Part shown: piece after piece, positions 1 to 7,520 of the stretch
How positions within the stretch are numbered: position 1 is the first letter of the stretch
Layout: each line of letters opens with the position of its first letter
Origin: an uncultured Nitrospinaceae bacterium
GTDB taxonomy: Bacteria > Nitrospinota > Nitrospinia > Nitrospinales > VA-1
DNA length: 11,079 nt
Assembly: GCA_938073925.1 (NCBI GenBank)
Contig: CALJGH010000048.1
Location: forward strand, 1 to 11,079
Reading direction: 5' to 3'
Position numbers and translations under genes: made by a program
Notes under the pieces: generated by a model
Told to the model about the DNA's origin: nothing
Database searches by the model: none
What the model saw: the letters and a program-made list of their open reading frames with translations, nothing else

Positions 1-116
1 AATTTATATTTTCCAATTCCTTTCCTTTAGTTGCTCCATCTTCGAGTGCATTTTTTTATCGAGAGTCGTCAGGTGTGGACTCATTAAAATTCCATTAGCT
101 ATTAACCAGACTGAAA
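1..116. other. Left-edge stretch downstream of the iron permease gene
   Basis: This stretch lies downstream of the minus-strand permease gene and I assign no certain gene to it. A 5-base inverted repeat (GAGTC/GACTC, 64-68 and 79-83) is present, but no T-run follows it on the minus strand, so it is not a convincing terminator for the permease. A 26-codon minus-strand reading frame (4-84) is open and is discussed as a weak finding. Confidence 0.4.
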
Positions 117-2252
117 TTATTTTACTTGAAAGCCTTGCTTGGCGAGCTTTTCAAATTCATCTTGAAGTTGATTTTCTAGATACTTAACATGACCAAATAG
201 CTCGTGTATCTTAATATCAATTTCCTTCAAATGACCGGAGAGTTCTTGAAGATCTTGATCAGGTGTGTCTTTAAGTAAGGTTTCGCATTTCTTCGCGTGA
301 TCAGAAATATGTTCGACCAGGTCGTGAACCTGGGTTATGTTATTTTGTAATTGTGCTGTGTCTTTTTTTAATTGCGTTGAGCCGAGCTCGGCTTTAATAA
401 TGAAAGTGTAGGCCAATGCAAAAATAAAAGCGGCAGCTAAAATAGCTTGGCCAATGAAGGTTTCCCATGTTGGATACATACCCAGCCAGGAAATACTAGG
501 TAAATTTTCTGCAATGGTCATTGTGATCTGCTCACCCATTTGCAATACATGAATGCCTTTTCCCATGAAAGTAAAAGCCATGTAATAAAGGAGGGCACTG
601 GTGAAACCAAAAAACCATTTGATGGGGATACGTAACCCTATATAATTTATTAAATAAAAAACTCCTGCGAGCATCACACACCCTGCGAAAAAACCTGAAA
701 TGATGCCACTTGTTGATTCTCCAGCATATAAAAAAAGAGCCTTATAAAATAAAACCGTTTCAAAGCCTTCTCTGTAAACAGTAATAAAAGCCACTGCGCT
801 CAGAGTCCATACATTGCCTTTGGAAAGTGCTCCTCGCATAGTTTTGTTGATATATTCCTGCCATTTTTTATTGTCTATTTTTGAAACAAGCCAATAGCTA
901 ACCGAGAATAAAATGGCAACAGCCACAATCATGATCCAACCTTCCAGAACTTCTTGGTTGACTGCACTTAAATGAAGAATTTCATGGATGATATAGGCTG
1001 TTAGAAAACTGGCAAGGATACCTACTACGACACCGATATGAATACTTTTTATACGTGCCTCATTACGAGATTTGCGCAAGAACGCAATCAAGGCGGCAAT
1101 TATAAGAATTACTTCAAAACCTTCGCGTACAATTATGGAAAGAGATTGAATAAATAATCCGGAAAATCCAACTTCATTTTTTAGCAGTTCGTGACCCTTA
1201 GAAAGATCTAATAAGATTTCGTTATTAATTTTTTCTACATGCTCTAAAGTCGCTCCACGTTTGATTTCGCCACGGTAACGGCTGAAAGCTGACTCTAGTT
1301 TTATGCCAAGGTTCCTATCACGAGTGAGTAAGTTTGATTCAATCTTCTCATAGGTCATATAAGCATCAAAAGCTGTTTCAGCGGCGTCTTCTAATTTGTT
1401 ATCTTTGAATTTCGTTAAACTTTCAGCAAGCAGAGCACGAACATCGGTCATGACCTGGTCTGAAATATCTTTGGCACTTTCGCCAGCCGATTCCAGTGCG
1501 GCAAGGTCGAGGTTTACGGGAGGAAGTTGCACATTGGCATTAGAAAATGACCGTAGATAATAAGTTACATCCCAAATTTGAGCTTCAGACAAAACACCTG
1601 CCCACGACATCATTACGGTACCAGCTATGCCAACGTTGAGAACTTCGAAATTATCATAGGCGGTTGTGTTGGTATCGCCAGTCAATTGCGGGTTAGATAA
1701 AACGGCAGGGGGGGGATCGAATTGTTTAGCAATAGGGCCATCACCATGTCCAGCAATACCATGACAAACGGCGCAGTTGGTTTCAAAAATCTTTTTTCCA
1801 TTGCTCAAAGAGACAGGGGTGATCGGAAGTTTGTTGATCTCAATTTTAAAAGTGGACATCAATTGTGAGTTGACTTGATTGACTTTATCCCAGATTTTTT
1901 GAGATGCCACTTTAGTTTTTACCATTTGCTTCAGCTCTGAGAAATGTTGACCCAGGACTTTTGCTTTAGCTTGGTCCTCAATTTTTTTTGATACCCGTGA
2001 ATATCTTTCAGAAGCTTGCTGAAGAAAAACTTGACTCTCTTTATATTCCGGGGGGATGACAATTTTCCCATCTACGACGCCATCTGCAAATTCCTTGGCA
2101 GCAATATTTAGCATCATTACAATTTTTTTAACTGTGTCTTGGGTTTCCTGATTGAAAGATTTGGCAGATGCCTGGTCATTGCTAATGAAAAAGATTGAAA
2201 GTGCAAAGATTATAAAAAGGCTTGTGGTACGAGGAAGGTGAGGAATTTGCAT
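117..2252 (-). CDS. Cytochrome c / FTR1-family iron permease fusion protein
   Basis: Probable iron uptake permease of the inner membrane with its own periplasmic haem domain. Residues 1-30 form a signal peptide ending in ASA. Residues 31-150 are helical and of unknown role. A class I cytochrome c domain follows, with haem motif CAVCH (160-164) and candidate axial Met 214/215 in TVMMSW. A charged helical linker (250-360) leads to the FTR1 permease (about 365-620), which has several membrane segments and two REGFE motifs (376-380 and 494-498), the iron-binding signature of the Ftr1/EfeU family. The tail (625-705) looks like a coiled coil. In the family, iron is thought to be oxidised and then transported; the haem domain may take the electron, which is inference. 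No clear Shine-Dalgarno precedes the ATG, but the signal peptide supports this start. An upstream Fur-like site suggests iron repression. An 8-C run lies in codons 179-182. Confidence 0.93.
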   Translation of the reverse strand: MQIPHLPRTTSLFIIFALSIFFISNDQASAKSFNQETQDTVKKIVMMLNIAAKEFADGVVDGKIVIPPEYKESQVFLQQASERYSRVSKKIEDQAKAKVLGQHFSELKQMVKTKVASQKIWDKVNQVNSQLMSTFKIEINKLPITPVSLSNGKKIFETNCAVCHGIAGHGDGPIAKQFDPPPAVLSNPQLTGDTNTTAYDNFEVLNVGIAGTVMMSWAGVLSEAQIWDVTYYLRSFSNANVQLPPVNLDLAALESAGESAKDISDQVMTDVRALLAESLTKFKDNKLEDAAETAFDAYMTYEKIESNLLTRDRNLGIKLESAFSRYRGEIKRGATLEHVEKINNEILLDLSKGHELLKNEVGFSGLFIQSLSIIVREGFEVILIIAALIAFLRKSRNEARIKSIHIGVVVGILASFLTAYIIHEILHLSAVNQEVLEGWIMIVAVAILFSVSYWLVSKIDNKKWQEYINKTMRGALSKGNVWTLSAVAFITVYREGFETVLFYKALFLYAGESTSGIISGFFAGCVMLAGVFYLINYIGLRIPIKWFFGFTSALLYYMAFTFMGKGIHVLQMGEQITMTIAENLPSISWLGMYPTWETFIGQAILAAAFIFALAYTFIIKAELGSTQLKKDTAQLQNNITQVHDLVEHISDHAKKCETLLKDTPDQDLQELSGHLKEIDIKIHELFGHVKYLENQLQDEFEKLAKQGFQVK

Positions 2253-2354
2253 AATCAGAGATTCGTGTGAAATTTAAGGGTGCTTACCAAATAATATGCT
2301 CTTGTGAACGCGGGCACGTGGTTGATTCGCAACAGATTAATTGAGTACTCTCGT

Positions 2355-2383
2355 TTTAAAGTAATAATGAGAATAGTTATCAA
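2355..2383 (-). promoter_or_regulatory. Sigma70-type promoter of the iron permease gene
   Basis: On the minus strand a -35 box TTGATA (2378-2383, 5 of 6 to consensus) and a -10 box TTTAAA (2355-2360, 4 of 6) are separated by 17 bases. Transcription would begin near 2348, leaving a leader of roughly 95 bases before the ATG at 2252. The Fur-like dyad overlaps the -35 box and the spacer. Confidence 0.55.
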
Positions 2384-2387
2384 TATT
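2363..2387. promoter_or_regulatory. Fur-box-like operator
   Basis: The core TGAGAATAGTTATCA (2368-2382) matches the 7-1-7 Fur consensus TGATAAT-N-ATTATCA at 12 of its 14 fixed positions. Taken with its left flank (2363-2381) it matches the classic 19-base Fur box at 15 positions by hand alignment. Imperfect dyad symmetry extends over all 25 bases. It overlaps the -35 box and spacer of the permease promoter, where a repressor would block RNA polymerase. Repression by Fur with Fe(II) is inferred. Confidence 0.65.
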
Positions 2388-2747
2388 AGGGTAAAACCTT
2401 TTAAATGTCAATTAAAGGCTTTTATTTCGGTATTATATGAGTATAAGAAGAAAATGAAAAAAATTAACCACCCAACTCTTTGAGTTTATTATCCCATTTT
2501 TAAATGAATTCGCGAAACCATTCGACATGTTATTATCTTATTCCAGCAGGTCGGCATACATACGGCGAATTCCAATATTTTACTCTTAGTCTTCAGGAGT
2601 TTTTTCAAAAAAGAGTCTTATAGTAATTGACGAAATTCCCATCGATTACAATACCTTTACGTAGAATATTCAAGCGGGCTTGCACAGACTTATTGTTTCT
2701 ACATCAAATTCCATTTGCGGTACTTTCGCAAAACTCTAGTTTTGAGG

Positions 2748-2780
2748 TAGACTATGACAAGTAACAATAGACTATAACAA
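2748..2780. repeat. 13-base tandem direct repeat upstream of the slyB-like gene
   Basis: TAGACTATGACAA (2748-2760) and TAGACTATAACAA (2768-2780) differ at one base and have a 20-base period, about two helical turns. The second copy contains TATAAC, a possible -10 box, and ends 28 bases before the ATG at 2809. Same-face spacing next to a start suggests a binding site for a dimeric activator or repressor. No regulator is identified. Confidence 0.45.
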
Positions 2781-2808
2781 ATTTGATTTTAATTTTCTGG
2801 AGAGACTA

Positions 2809-3273
2809 ATGGTAAAAAACCTTATTCCGGCTTTACTCTTAGTGGGTATTTTTGCAGGTTGTTCGCTGCATTCAGGATCTACTTATGAACGCGGAGAGAT
2901 GGGCGCCCCCTCAACTTTTAAAAAAGGTGTTATTTTGTCGGTTCGGGATGTGAAAATAAAAGGAACGGAATCAGGTGCCGGTGCAGCAGCAGGAGCGGTT
3001 GCGGGAGGGCTTGCTGGTTCAACCTTAGGAGGTAGTACAGCAACCCGAGCATTAGGGGGGTTGGGTGGAGCGGTAATTGGAGGAATAGTTGGTCACACTA
3101 CGGAAAATTTAATCACCGGTGGCGATGCTTCTGAATTTATAGTTCAGCCTGATGCTGGTGAACCCTATGCGATTGTTCAAGTTAATGATGAAGAGTTGAA
3201 AGCGGGAGAAAGGGTCTTAATTATAGAATCGGGAATGTTGCGCATCGTTCGGGATAATTCAGCGGTTAAATAA
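2809..3273 (+). CDS. slyB: SlyB-like glycine-zipper outer-membrane lipoprotein
   Basis: Small lipoprotein expected in the outer membrane. Residues 1-17 form a lipoprotein signal peptide with lipobox FAGC, making Cys18 the lipidated residue; Phe at -3 is slightly unusual. A short region containing VILSVRDVKIKG (41-52) precedes a glycine zipper (about 55-95) with repeated GxxxG spacing, as in the Rick_17kDa/SlyB family. The C-terminal domain (108-147) has the family layout of an acidic strand, AIVQV, a GERVLIIE turn and a final strand. At 154 residues it is close to SlyB of E. coli in length and domain order. SlyB-type proteins are tied to envelope stress and outer-membrane stability. A good ribosome binding site, GGAGAG (2799-2804), supports the ATG. 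It is the first gene of a probable three-gene run, 12 bases before the peptidase gene. The family is confident, orthology to SlyB less so. Confidence 0.88.
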   Translation: MVKNLIPALLLVGIFAGCSLHSGSTYERGEMGAPSTFKKGVILSVRDVKIKGTESGAGAAAGAVAGGLAGSTLGGSTATRALGGLGGAVIGGIVGHTTENLITGGDASEFIVQPDAGEPYAIVQVNDEELKAGERVLIIESGMLRIVRDNSAVK

Positions 3274-3285
3274 ATTGGAATAATT

Positions 3286-4785
3286 ATGGAAACAAATTAT
3301 CAGAAGTTAGAGCGGCGGCTTGAAGAGACGAGTCGTTTGGGTGGCATCATGGGAATACTGCATTGGGATCAGGAAGTAATCATGCCCAGCGGTGCTGCAG
3401 AATCTCGTGCCAGGCAAATGGGAGTATTAGCTGGAACCATCCATGAAAAAAGTACGGACCCGAAATTAGGGAAATTATTAGACGCTTTGGATAAGGAAAA
3501 CTCCTTTAATGCTTTCGAAGAATGTAATATTCGTGAAGCCCGGCGCGAGTATGATATGGAAACCAAAGTGCCTAAAGACCTCGTCATGAAACTAGCAGAG
3601 CTTTCTTCAAAGGGCCATCAGGTTTGGGTCAAGGCGCGATCGGAGAATAAGTTTTCTGATTTTGCTCCTTTATTAAAGCAATTGGTAGAGTTGAAAAAAC
3701 GATGGGCAGAATATGTTTCTCCCGAACTGCCTTCTTATGATGCGAACATCGACCTCTATGAACGCGGTGGAACAATGGCAAAGATTACACCTGTCTTTGA
3801 GACATTAAAATCGGAACTCATCCCATTGATTCGCGATATACAGAAATCGGACTACAAACCCAAAACTTCATTCCTTTCGGGAAATTTTCCTGTAGAGAAA
3901 CAAGAAGGGTTAGGGCGACGTATAAGTGAAGAAATTGGTTTTGCATTTGATAGAGGTCGTATGGATATTTCTGTGCACCCCTTTTGCGGTGGCAGTCATC
4001 CAACTGATGTTCGTATTACCACTCGGTACCGAACGGATAATTTTATTGAGTCTCTTTATGCAGTTATCCATGAAACTGGTCATGGACTTTATGAGCAAGG
4101 CAGGATGAAAGTGGGTAGAGACCTGCCCGCCTCGGAAGCACTCAGCATGGGTATCCACGAATCGCAATCCTTATTTTGGGAGCGAATGATTGCCCAAGGC
4201 CCAGCTTTTTGCAAAAGTTATTTACCTTTAATAGCGGAAACCTTTCCAGAAAACTTCAATGCTGTTTCAAGTGATCAATTGTATGAAGCCGTTAATGTTA
4301 GCGAGCCTTCATACATAAGAGTTGAAGCAGATGAGGTCACATATCCTATGCATGTCATTTTAAGATATGAAATTGAAAAAGGTTTGTTCGATGGTTCTGT
4401 AGAAATTAATACTTTGCCCGAGTTATGGAACTCTAAAATGAAAGAATATCTGGGAGTTGAGCCTCCGAGTGATACTTTGGGTGTTTTGCAGGACACGCAT
4501 TGGAGTGGGGCTGCATTTGGCTATTTTCCTTCTTATACGTTGGGGGCTATTTATGCGAGCCAGTTTTATAAAACTTTACTACAAGAAAAACCAGATTTAG
4601 GAAATGAAATTGAATCTGGGAATCTGGCAACGATACGGCAATGGTTGAATCAGGAAATTCATGAGAAGGGGCGGTTACTTTCTGTTGCAAATCTGGTCAA
4701 GCAGGTTACCGGAGATGATTTAAACCCGACCATATTTTTGGATTATCTTAAAAAAAAATATCGGAAAATTTATAGGCTTAATTGA
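3286..4785 (+). CDS. M32-family metallocarboxypeptidase (carboxypeptidase Taq type)
   Basis: Zinc carboxypeptidase that removes C-terminal amino acids from peptides. No signal peptide is seen, so it should be cytoplasmic and act in peptide turnover. All M32 signatures are present in order: HPF (231-233), DVRITTRY (241-248), the zinc site HETGH (262-266) with catalytic Glu263, GIHESQS (289-295) carrying the third-ligand region, IRVEADEVTYPMH (344-356) and LQDTHWS followed by GYFPSYTLG (401-420). The 499-residue length is normal for the family, and the N-terminal LHWDQE motif (25-30) confirms that the start is near full length. The ribosome binding site is a modest GGAA (3277-3280). An A9 run (4750-4758) encodes part of the Lys-rich C-terminus. 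The gene lies 12 bases after the lipoprotein gene and 7 before the next gene. The equivalent gene in Bacillus is ypwA. Nothing looks broken. Confidence 0.95.
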   Translation: METNYQKLERRLEETSRLGGIMGILHWDQEVIMPSGAAESRARQMGVLAGTIHEKSTDPKLGKLLDALDKENSFNAFEECNIREARREYDMETKVPKDLVMKLAELSSKGHQVWVKARSENKFSDFAPLLKQLVELKKRWAEYVSPELPSYDANIDLYERGGTMAKITPVFETLKSELIPLIRDIQKSDYKPKTSFLSGNFPVEKQEGLGRRISEEIGFAFDRGRMDISVHPFCGGSHPTDVRITTRYRTDNFIESLYAVIHETGHGLYEQGRMKVGRDLPASEALSMGIHESQSLFWERMIAQGPAFCKSYLPLIAETFPENFNAVSSDQLYEAVNVSEPSYIRVEADEVTYPMHVILRYEIEKGLFDGSVEINTLPELWNSKMKEYLGVEPPSDTLGVLQDTHWSGAAFGYFPSYTLGAIYASQFYKTLLQEKPDLGNEIESGNLATIRQWLNQEIHEKGRLLSVANLVKQVTGDDLNPTIFLDYLKKKYRKIYRLN

Positions 4786-4792
4786 GAACTTT

Positions 4793-5308
4793 ATGGATCA
4801 AAGTATTTTAAATATTTCTGTGAATGATCCTGAACGCAAATATTTATACTGTGATAGTTGCAATTCGCTATTGCCTGCACCGGGATATTATTGTGTGCAA
4901 TGCGAACCGCCTCAGGGGCCGGAATCGGATTCCGACGGTGAGCTTAAATTTTCGCAGGCGATGTTGCGAATCAGCCTTTTGACTCTTTTATTTTTGGTAA
5001 TCGTTTTTTACAAGCTGGATGTAAAGTTGATGGATGGTTTTTCATCCAGCGTAGAGGAAATCCCCTTTAAAGTTTCAGAGGATAAAGATTTTAAAGTCTT
5101 CTTTAAGGTCAATACGAGGATGGTTAATTTGAGAAACCTGCCAAACATGAAAACCAGCAAGATCATTGGTTCGCTTAGAATGGGAGATCAGGTGGAGGTC
5201 TTGGGGGACGATAGAGTTTGGTCAAACGTAAAACTCAAGCCGCAGGCAGGAGAAGAAGCTAAAACAGGCTGGATCGCCACAAAACTTCTCGACTCAGAAA
5301 TTAAATAG
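4793..5308 (+). CDS. Zinc-ribbon, single-pass membrane protein with SH3b domain
   Basis: Not a named family that I recognise, but its parts are clear. Residues 20-37 contain CDSC and CVQC, a C-x2-C-x10-C-x2-C zinc-ribbon pattern. One transmembrane segment follows (about 57-73). The C-terminal part (about 106-168) looks like a bacterial SH3 domain, with VNLRNLPNMKTSKIIGSL, then GDQVEVLGD and a closing GWIATKLL. By the positive-inside rule the ribbon is likely cytoplasmic and the SH3b domain periplasmic, where such domains often bind peptidoglycan or peptides. This topology is inferred. Its ATG lies 7 bases after the peptidase stop, and the only Shine-Dalgarno-like bases (GAG, 4784-4786) overlap that stop codon, so translational coupling is plausible. 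It ends the plus-strand run and converges on thrH with a 7-base gap. I see no terminator between the two. Confidence 0.8.
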   Translation: MDQSILNISVNDPERKYLYCDSCNSLLPAPGYYCVQCEPPQGPESDSDGELKFSQAMLRISLLTLLFLVIVFYKLDVKLMDGFSSSVEEIPFKVSEDKDFKVFFKVNTRMVNLRNLPNMKTSKIIGSLRMGDQVEVLGDDRVWSNVKLKPQAGEEAKTGWIATKLLDSEIK

Positions 5309-5315
5309 TGTTTAC

Positions 5316-5924
5316 TTAAAGGTTTTTTGCTGTTTCAATAAATGTTTGCTTGAACTCTTTGTAAGTTTTCGTCAAGGGAAACTGCGGAAACTCCTCAATA
5401 ACATTATCAGGAGCTCTGAATAAAATTCCTGCTTCTGCTTGTTTCAGCATTCCTGTGTCGTTATAAGAATCACCCGCCGCAATAACCTTCAGGTTCAGCC
5501 CTTGTAATGCTTTAACCGCTTTTGTTTTTGCGTCGGGGATTCTAAGCTGGAAGTCATTGATTTTTCCTGTTTCATCGATGATCAAGTCATGGCAAAAAAG
5601 CGTCGGATAATCGAGCTGTGCCATTAGTGGCCCAGCGAACTGATTAAAAGTATCAGAAAGAATTATCACCTGGAATTCCGATTCGAGCCATGAAAGAAAC
5701 TCTTTTGCACCTTCTAGAGGGGCAATTCCTTTTATCACTTCTTGTATATCCGATAGCAATAAATTATTTTCGTTAAGAATTTCTAATCGACCACGCATCA
5801 ACTCATTGTAGTCGGGAATATCTCGAGTGGTCAGGCGTAGTTTTTCAATGCCCGTTTTTTCTGCAAAAGCAATCCAGATTTCCGGTACTAATACTCCTTC
5901 AAGATCAAGACAAGCTACAATCAT
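5316..5924 (-). CDS. thrH: Bifunctional phosphoserine phosphatase / homoserine phosphotransferase ThrH
   Basis: Cytoplasmic HAD-superfamily enzyme. ThrH removes phosphate from phosphoserine and can pass it to homoserine, linking serine and threonine synthesis. The N-terminus CLDLEGVLVPEIWIAFAEKT (5-24) is characteristic of ThrH: motif I has nucleophile Asp7, with Glu9 where most HAD enzymes have the second Asp. Motif II is ILSDTF with Ser90, the motif III Lys lies in DAKTK (131-135), and motif IV is GDSYND (151-156). The conserved ILFRAPDNVIEEFPQFP (167-183) also matches ThrH. At 202 residues it is full length. A good AGGAAA ribosome binding site precedes the ATG. It lies 42 bases downstream of murJ on the same strand and is probably co-transcribed with it. 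It converges on the zinc-ribbon gene. I base the function on recalled similarity to the Pseudomonas enzyme. Confidence 0.93.
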   Translation of the reverse strand: MIVACLDLEGVLVPEIWIAFAEKTGIEKLRLTTRDIPDYNELMRGRLEILNENNLLLSDIQEVIKGIAPLEGAKEFLSWLESEFQVIILSDTFNQFAGPLMAQLDYPTLFCHDLIIDETGKINDFQLRIPDAKTKAVKALQGLNLKVIAAGDSYNDTGMLKQAEAGILFRAPDNVIEEFPQFPLTKTYKEFKQTFIETAKNL

Positions 5925-5966
5925 TTAAATTTCCTTTTTACGTCTTCAAGTTGTATTGGCTGATAT

Positions 5967-7520
5967 TTATTTAGCTCTATTTCTTCTTATGTCTAGCAAG
6001 TAACTCCATTCCTCGTTTTTCAGGAGATAGGAGATTAAGGCATATACCAGTATTCCCAATGATATGCAAGTCAGTAGCACCGTTATGCGAATACCAATGG
6101 GATCACTTAAATTAAACCAAGCCTCTTTGCAAAAATAAATTGCAATACCCATTGCGCTCGCAGAAATCCCCATTTTAATTGTTGCTCGCAGAATCTTCCT
6201 TCCGCCAAGTAGTCCCAGACGTTTTCGTAGGAAATAGGTTAGTAGTACTGCATTAAATAGAGCTGACAGAGATGTTGCAAGAGCCAGCCCGCCATGCTGT
6301 AAAGGCCCCATGAGAATGAGATTGAGAACAATATTAAGAATCATTGAATAGATGCCGATTTTCGCAGGGGTCTTGGTGTCTTGAAGGGAATAGAATGCCG
6401 GAGCAATAATTTTAATTCCAGAATAAGCGCAAAGCCCTATTGAATAATAAAGTAAAGCTATGGCTGTTCCCTGAGTCGAAGCCTGCAAAAATTCGCCTCG
6501 CTCCCATAAAGTATTAACAATAGGTTCTCTGAGAATGATGAGTCCTATCGTGGCGGGGATAGTAATGAAGAGGATGAGTCTAATGCTAAAACTTATCGTT
6601 TGCACAAGCTCTTTCAATTCGCCTTTTGCAGCATGGCCCGAAAGAGTGGGCAATAAAACCACTGCAAGAGCCACCGCAAAAACACCCAATGGAAGTTGCA
6701 CCAATCTATTGCCGTAATATAGATAAGAAATTGACCCTTCAGGAAGTGTGGATGCCAGTAAGGTATCTACCATAAGATTTAACTCATAAACTGCCAACCC
6801 TAAAATGGCAGGGCCCATTAATTTGGCAATTTTAATAACCTCGGGTTGTTTGAAGTGGAGACGTTTTTTCCAGCCATAACCTTTTTTAATAATAGTAGGT
6901 AATTGTATTAGGGTCTGTAGAGCCCCACCAAAAATGACACCGATGGCAAGACCCATAATCGGTTCATCCATTTGCGGCACCAAAATCAAGATTGCGGCTA
7001 TCATAGAAACATTTTGAAGGATGGGAGTAGCTGCGGGTAGTGCAAAGACTTTAAGAGAGTTTAAAATTCCCATGGAAAAAGCCGCAAGCCCAATGAAGAA
7101 CAAATAAGGTGCCATCCAGCGTGTTAAATCGACAGTGAGATTGAATTTCTCTTGATCATCAAGAAAACCTGGCGCAAAAAGAGTGACCACAGCCGGAGAA
7201 AATATAAAGAGAGCCAGAGAGGTCACTGTCAACAGGATCAACAGAATGTTAAAAATATTTGCAGTGAGTTCCTCGGCTGCCTGCTGGCCGTGATTCTCTA
7301 AGGTTTCTGAAAAAACAGGAATAAATGCGGATGCCACGGCACCTTCGCCTAAAACCCGTCTTTGCATATTGGGGATTCTGAAGGCCACAAAAAAAGCATC
7401 TGCTGCTGTAGAAGAGCCAAAAGCCATAGCAATAAACAAATCTCTTGCGAATCCGAAAATACGGGAAAGAAGTGTCATTCCGCTTACGGCACCTGCAGCT
7501 TTGCTTATGTTGTTTTTCAT
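5967..7520 (-). CDS. murJ: Lipid II flippase MurJ (MviN)
   Basis: Inner-membrane MOP-superfamily protein that flips the peptidoglycan precursor lipid II to the periplasmic face. Its 517 residues, with many hydrophobic segments consistent with 14 helices, match the family. Signature regions are SRIFGFARD (19-27), ADAFFVAFRIPNMQRRVLGE (40-59), AFIPVFSE (65-72) and YYGNRLVQLPLGVF (268-281). Arg20, Arg26, Asp41 and Arg272 correspond to charged cavity residues known to matter in E. coli MurJ. The N-terminal sequence fits the family, so the ATG is probably right. However, it is preceded by a C/T-rich tract with an anti-Shine-Dalgarno-like CCTCCTT and no ribosome binding site. The gene is divergent from the 182-residue protein gene across a 138-base gap and is followed 42 bases later by thrH. 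An extended -10 promoter lies about 50 bases upstream. Confidence 0.96.
   Translation of the reverse strand: MKNNISKAAGAVSGMTLLSRIFGFARDLFIAMAFGSSTAADAFFVAFRIPNMQRRVLGEGAVASAFIPVFSETLENHGQQAAEELTANIFNILLILLTVTSLALFIFSPAVVTLFAPGFLDDQEKFNLTVDLTRWMAPYLFFIGLAAFSMGILNSLKVFALPAATPILQNVSMIAAILILVPQMDEPIMGLAIGVIFGGALQTLIQLPTIIKKGYGWKKRLHFKQPEVIKIAKLMGPAILGLAVYELNLMVDTLLASTLPEGSISYLYYGNRLVQLPLGVFAVALAVVLLPTLSGHAAKGELKELVQTISFSIRLILFITIPATIGLIILREPIVNTLWERGEFLQASTQGTAIALLYYSIGLCAYSGIKIIAPAFYSLQDTKTPAKIGIYSMILNIVLNLILMGPLQHGGLALATSLSALFNAVLLTYFLRKRLGLLGGRKILRATIKMGISASAMGIAIYFCKEAWFNLSDPIGIRITVLLTCISLGILVYALISYLLKNEEWSYLLDIRRNRAK

Larger units (their letters stand above)
2253..2808. other. 556-base divergent intergenic region
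   Basis: This region lies between the divergently transcribed iron permease and slyB-like genes. The permease-proximal part carries a promoter with a Fur-like dyad (2355-2387). The slyB-proximal part carries three short inverted repeats (2671-2743) and a 13-base direct repeat (2748-2780). Between about 2400 and 2670 I see only AT-rich sequence with short open frames, the longest being 39 codons without a ribosome binding site. No RNA gene was recognised. Confidence 0.6.

Noticed and set aside
64..83. GAGTC/GACTC inverted repeat as the permease terminator
   Set aside because: The stem is 5 pairs with a 10-base loop, and on the minus strand it is followed by an A-run, not a T-run.
2291..2296. 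TATTAT on the minus strand as an alternative -10 for the iron permease
   Set aside because: No -35 box lies at a workable distance, and the upstream promoter under the Fur-like site is better.
2540..2575. Minus-strand stretch reading like a gene C-terminus (GIRRMYADLLE then stop)
   Set aside because: It looked like a decayed gene end, but an in-frame stop lies just upstream and the open part is only about 13 codons, so it cannot be called a pseudogene.
2598..2616. TTTTTTCAAAAAA palindrome as a possible terminator
   Set aside because: The stem is only A-T pairs without a GC base or a following T-run, and its flanks mispair.
2504..2623. 39-codon plus-strand open frame in the long intergenic region
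   Set aside because: It has no ribosome binding site and mixed low-complexity composition, and it ends in an AT-rich stretch. Nothing supports translation.
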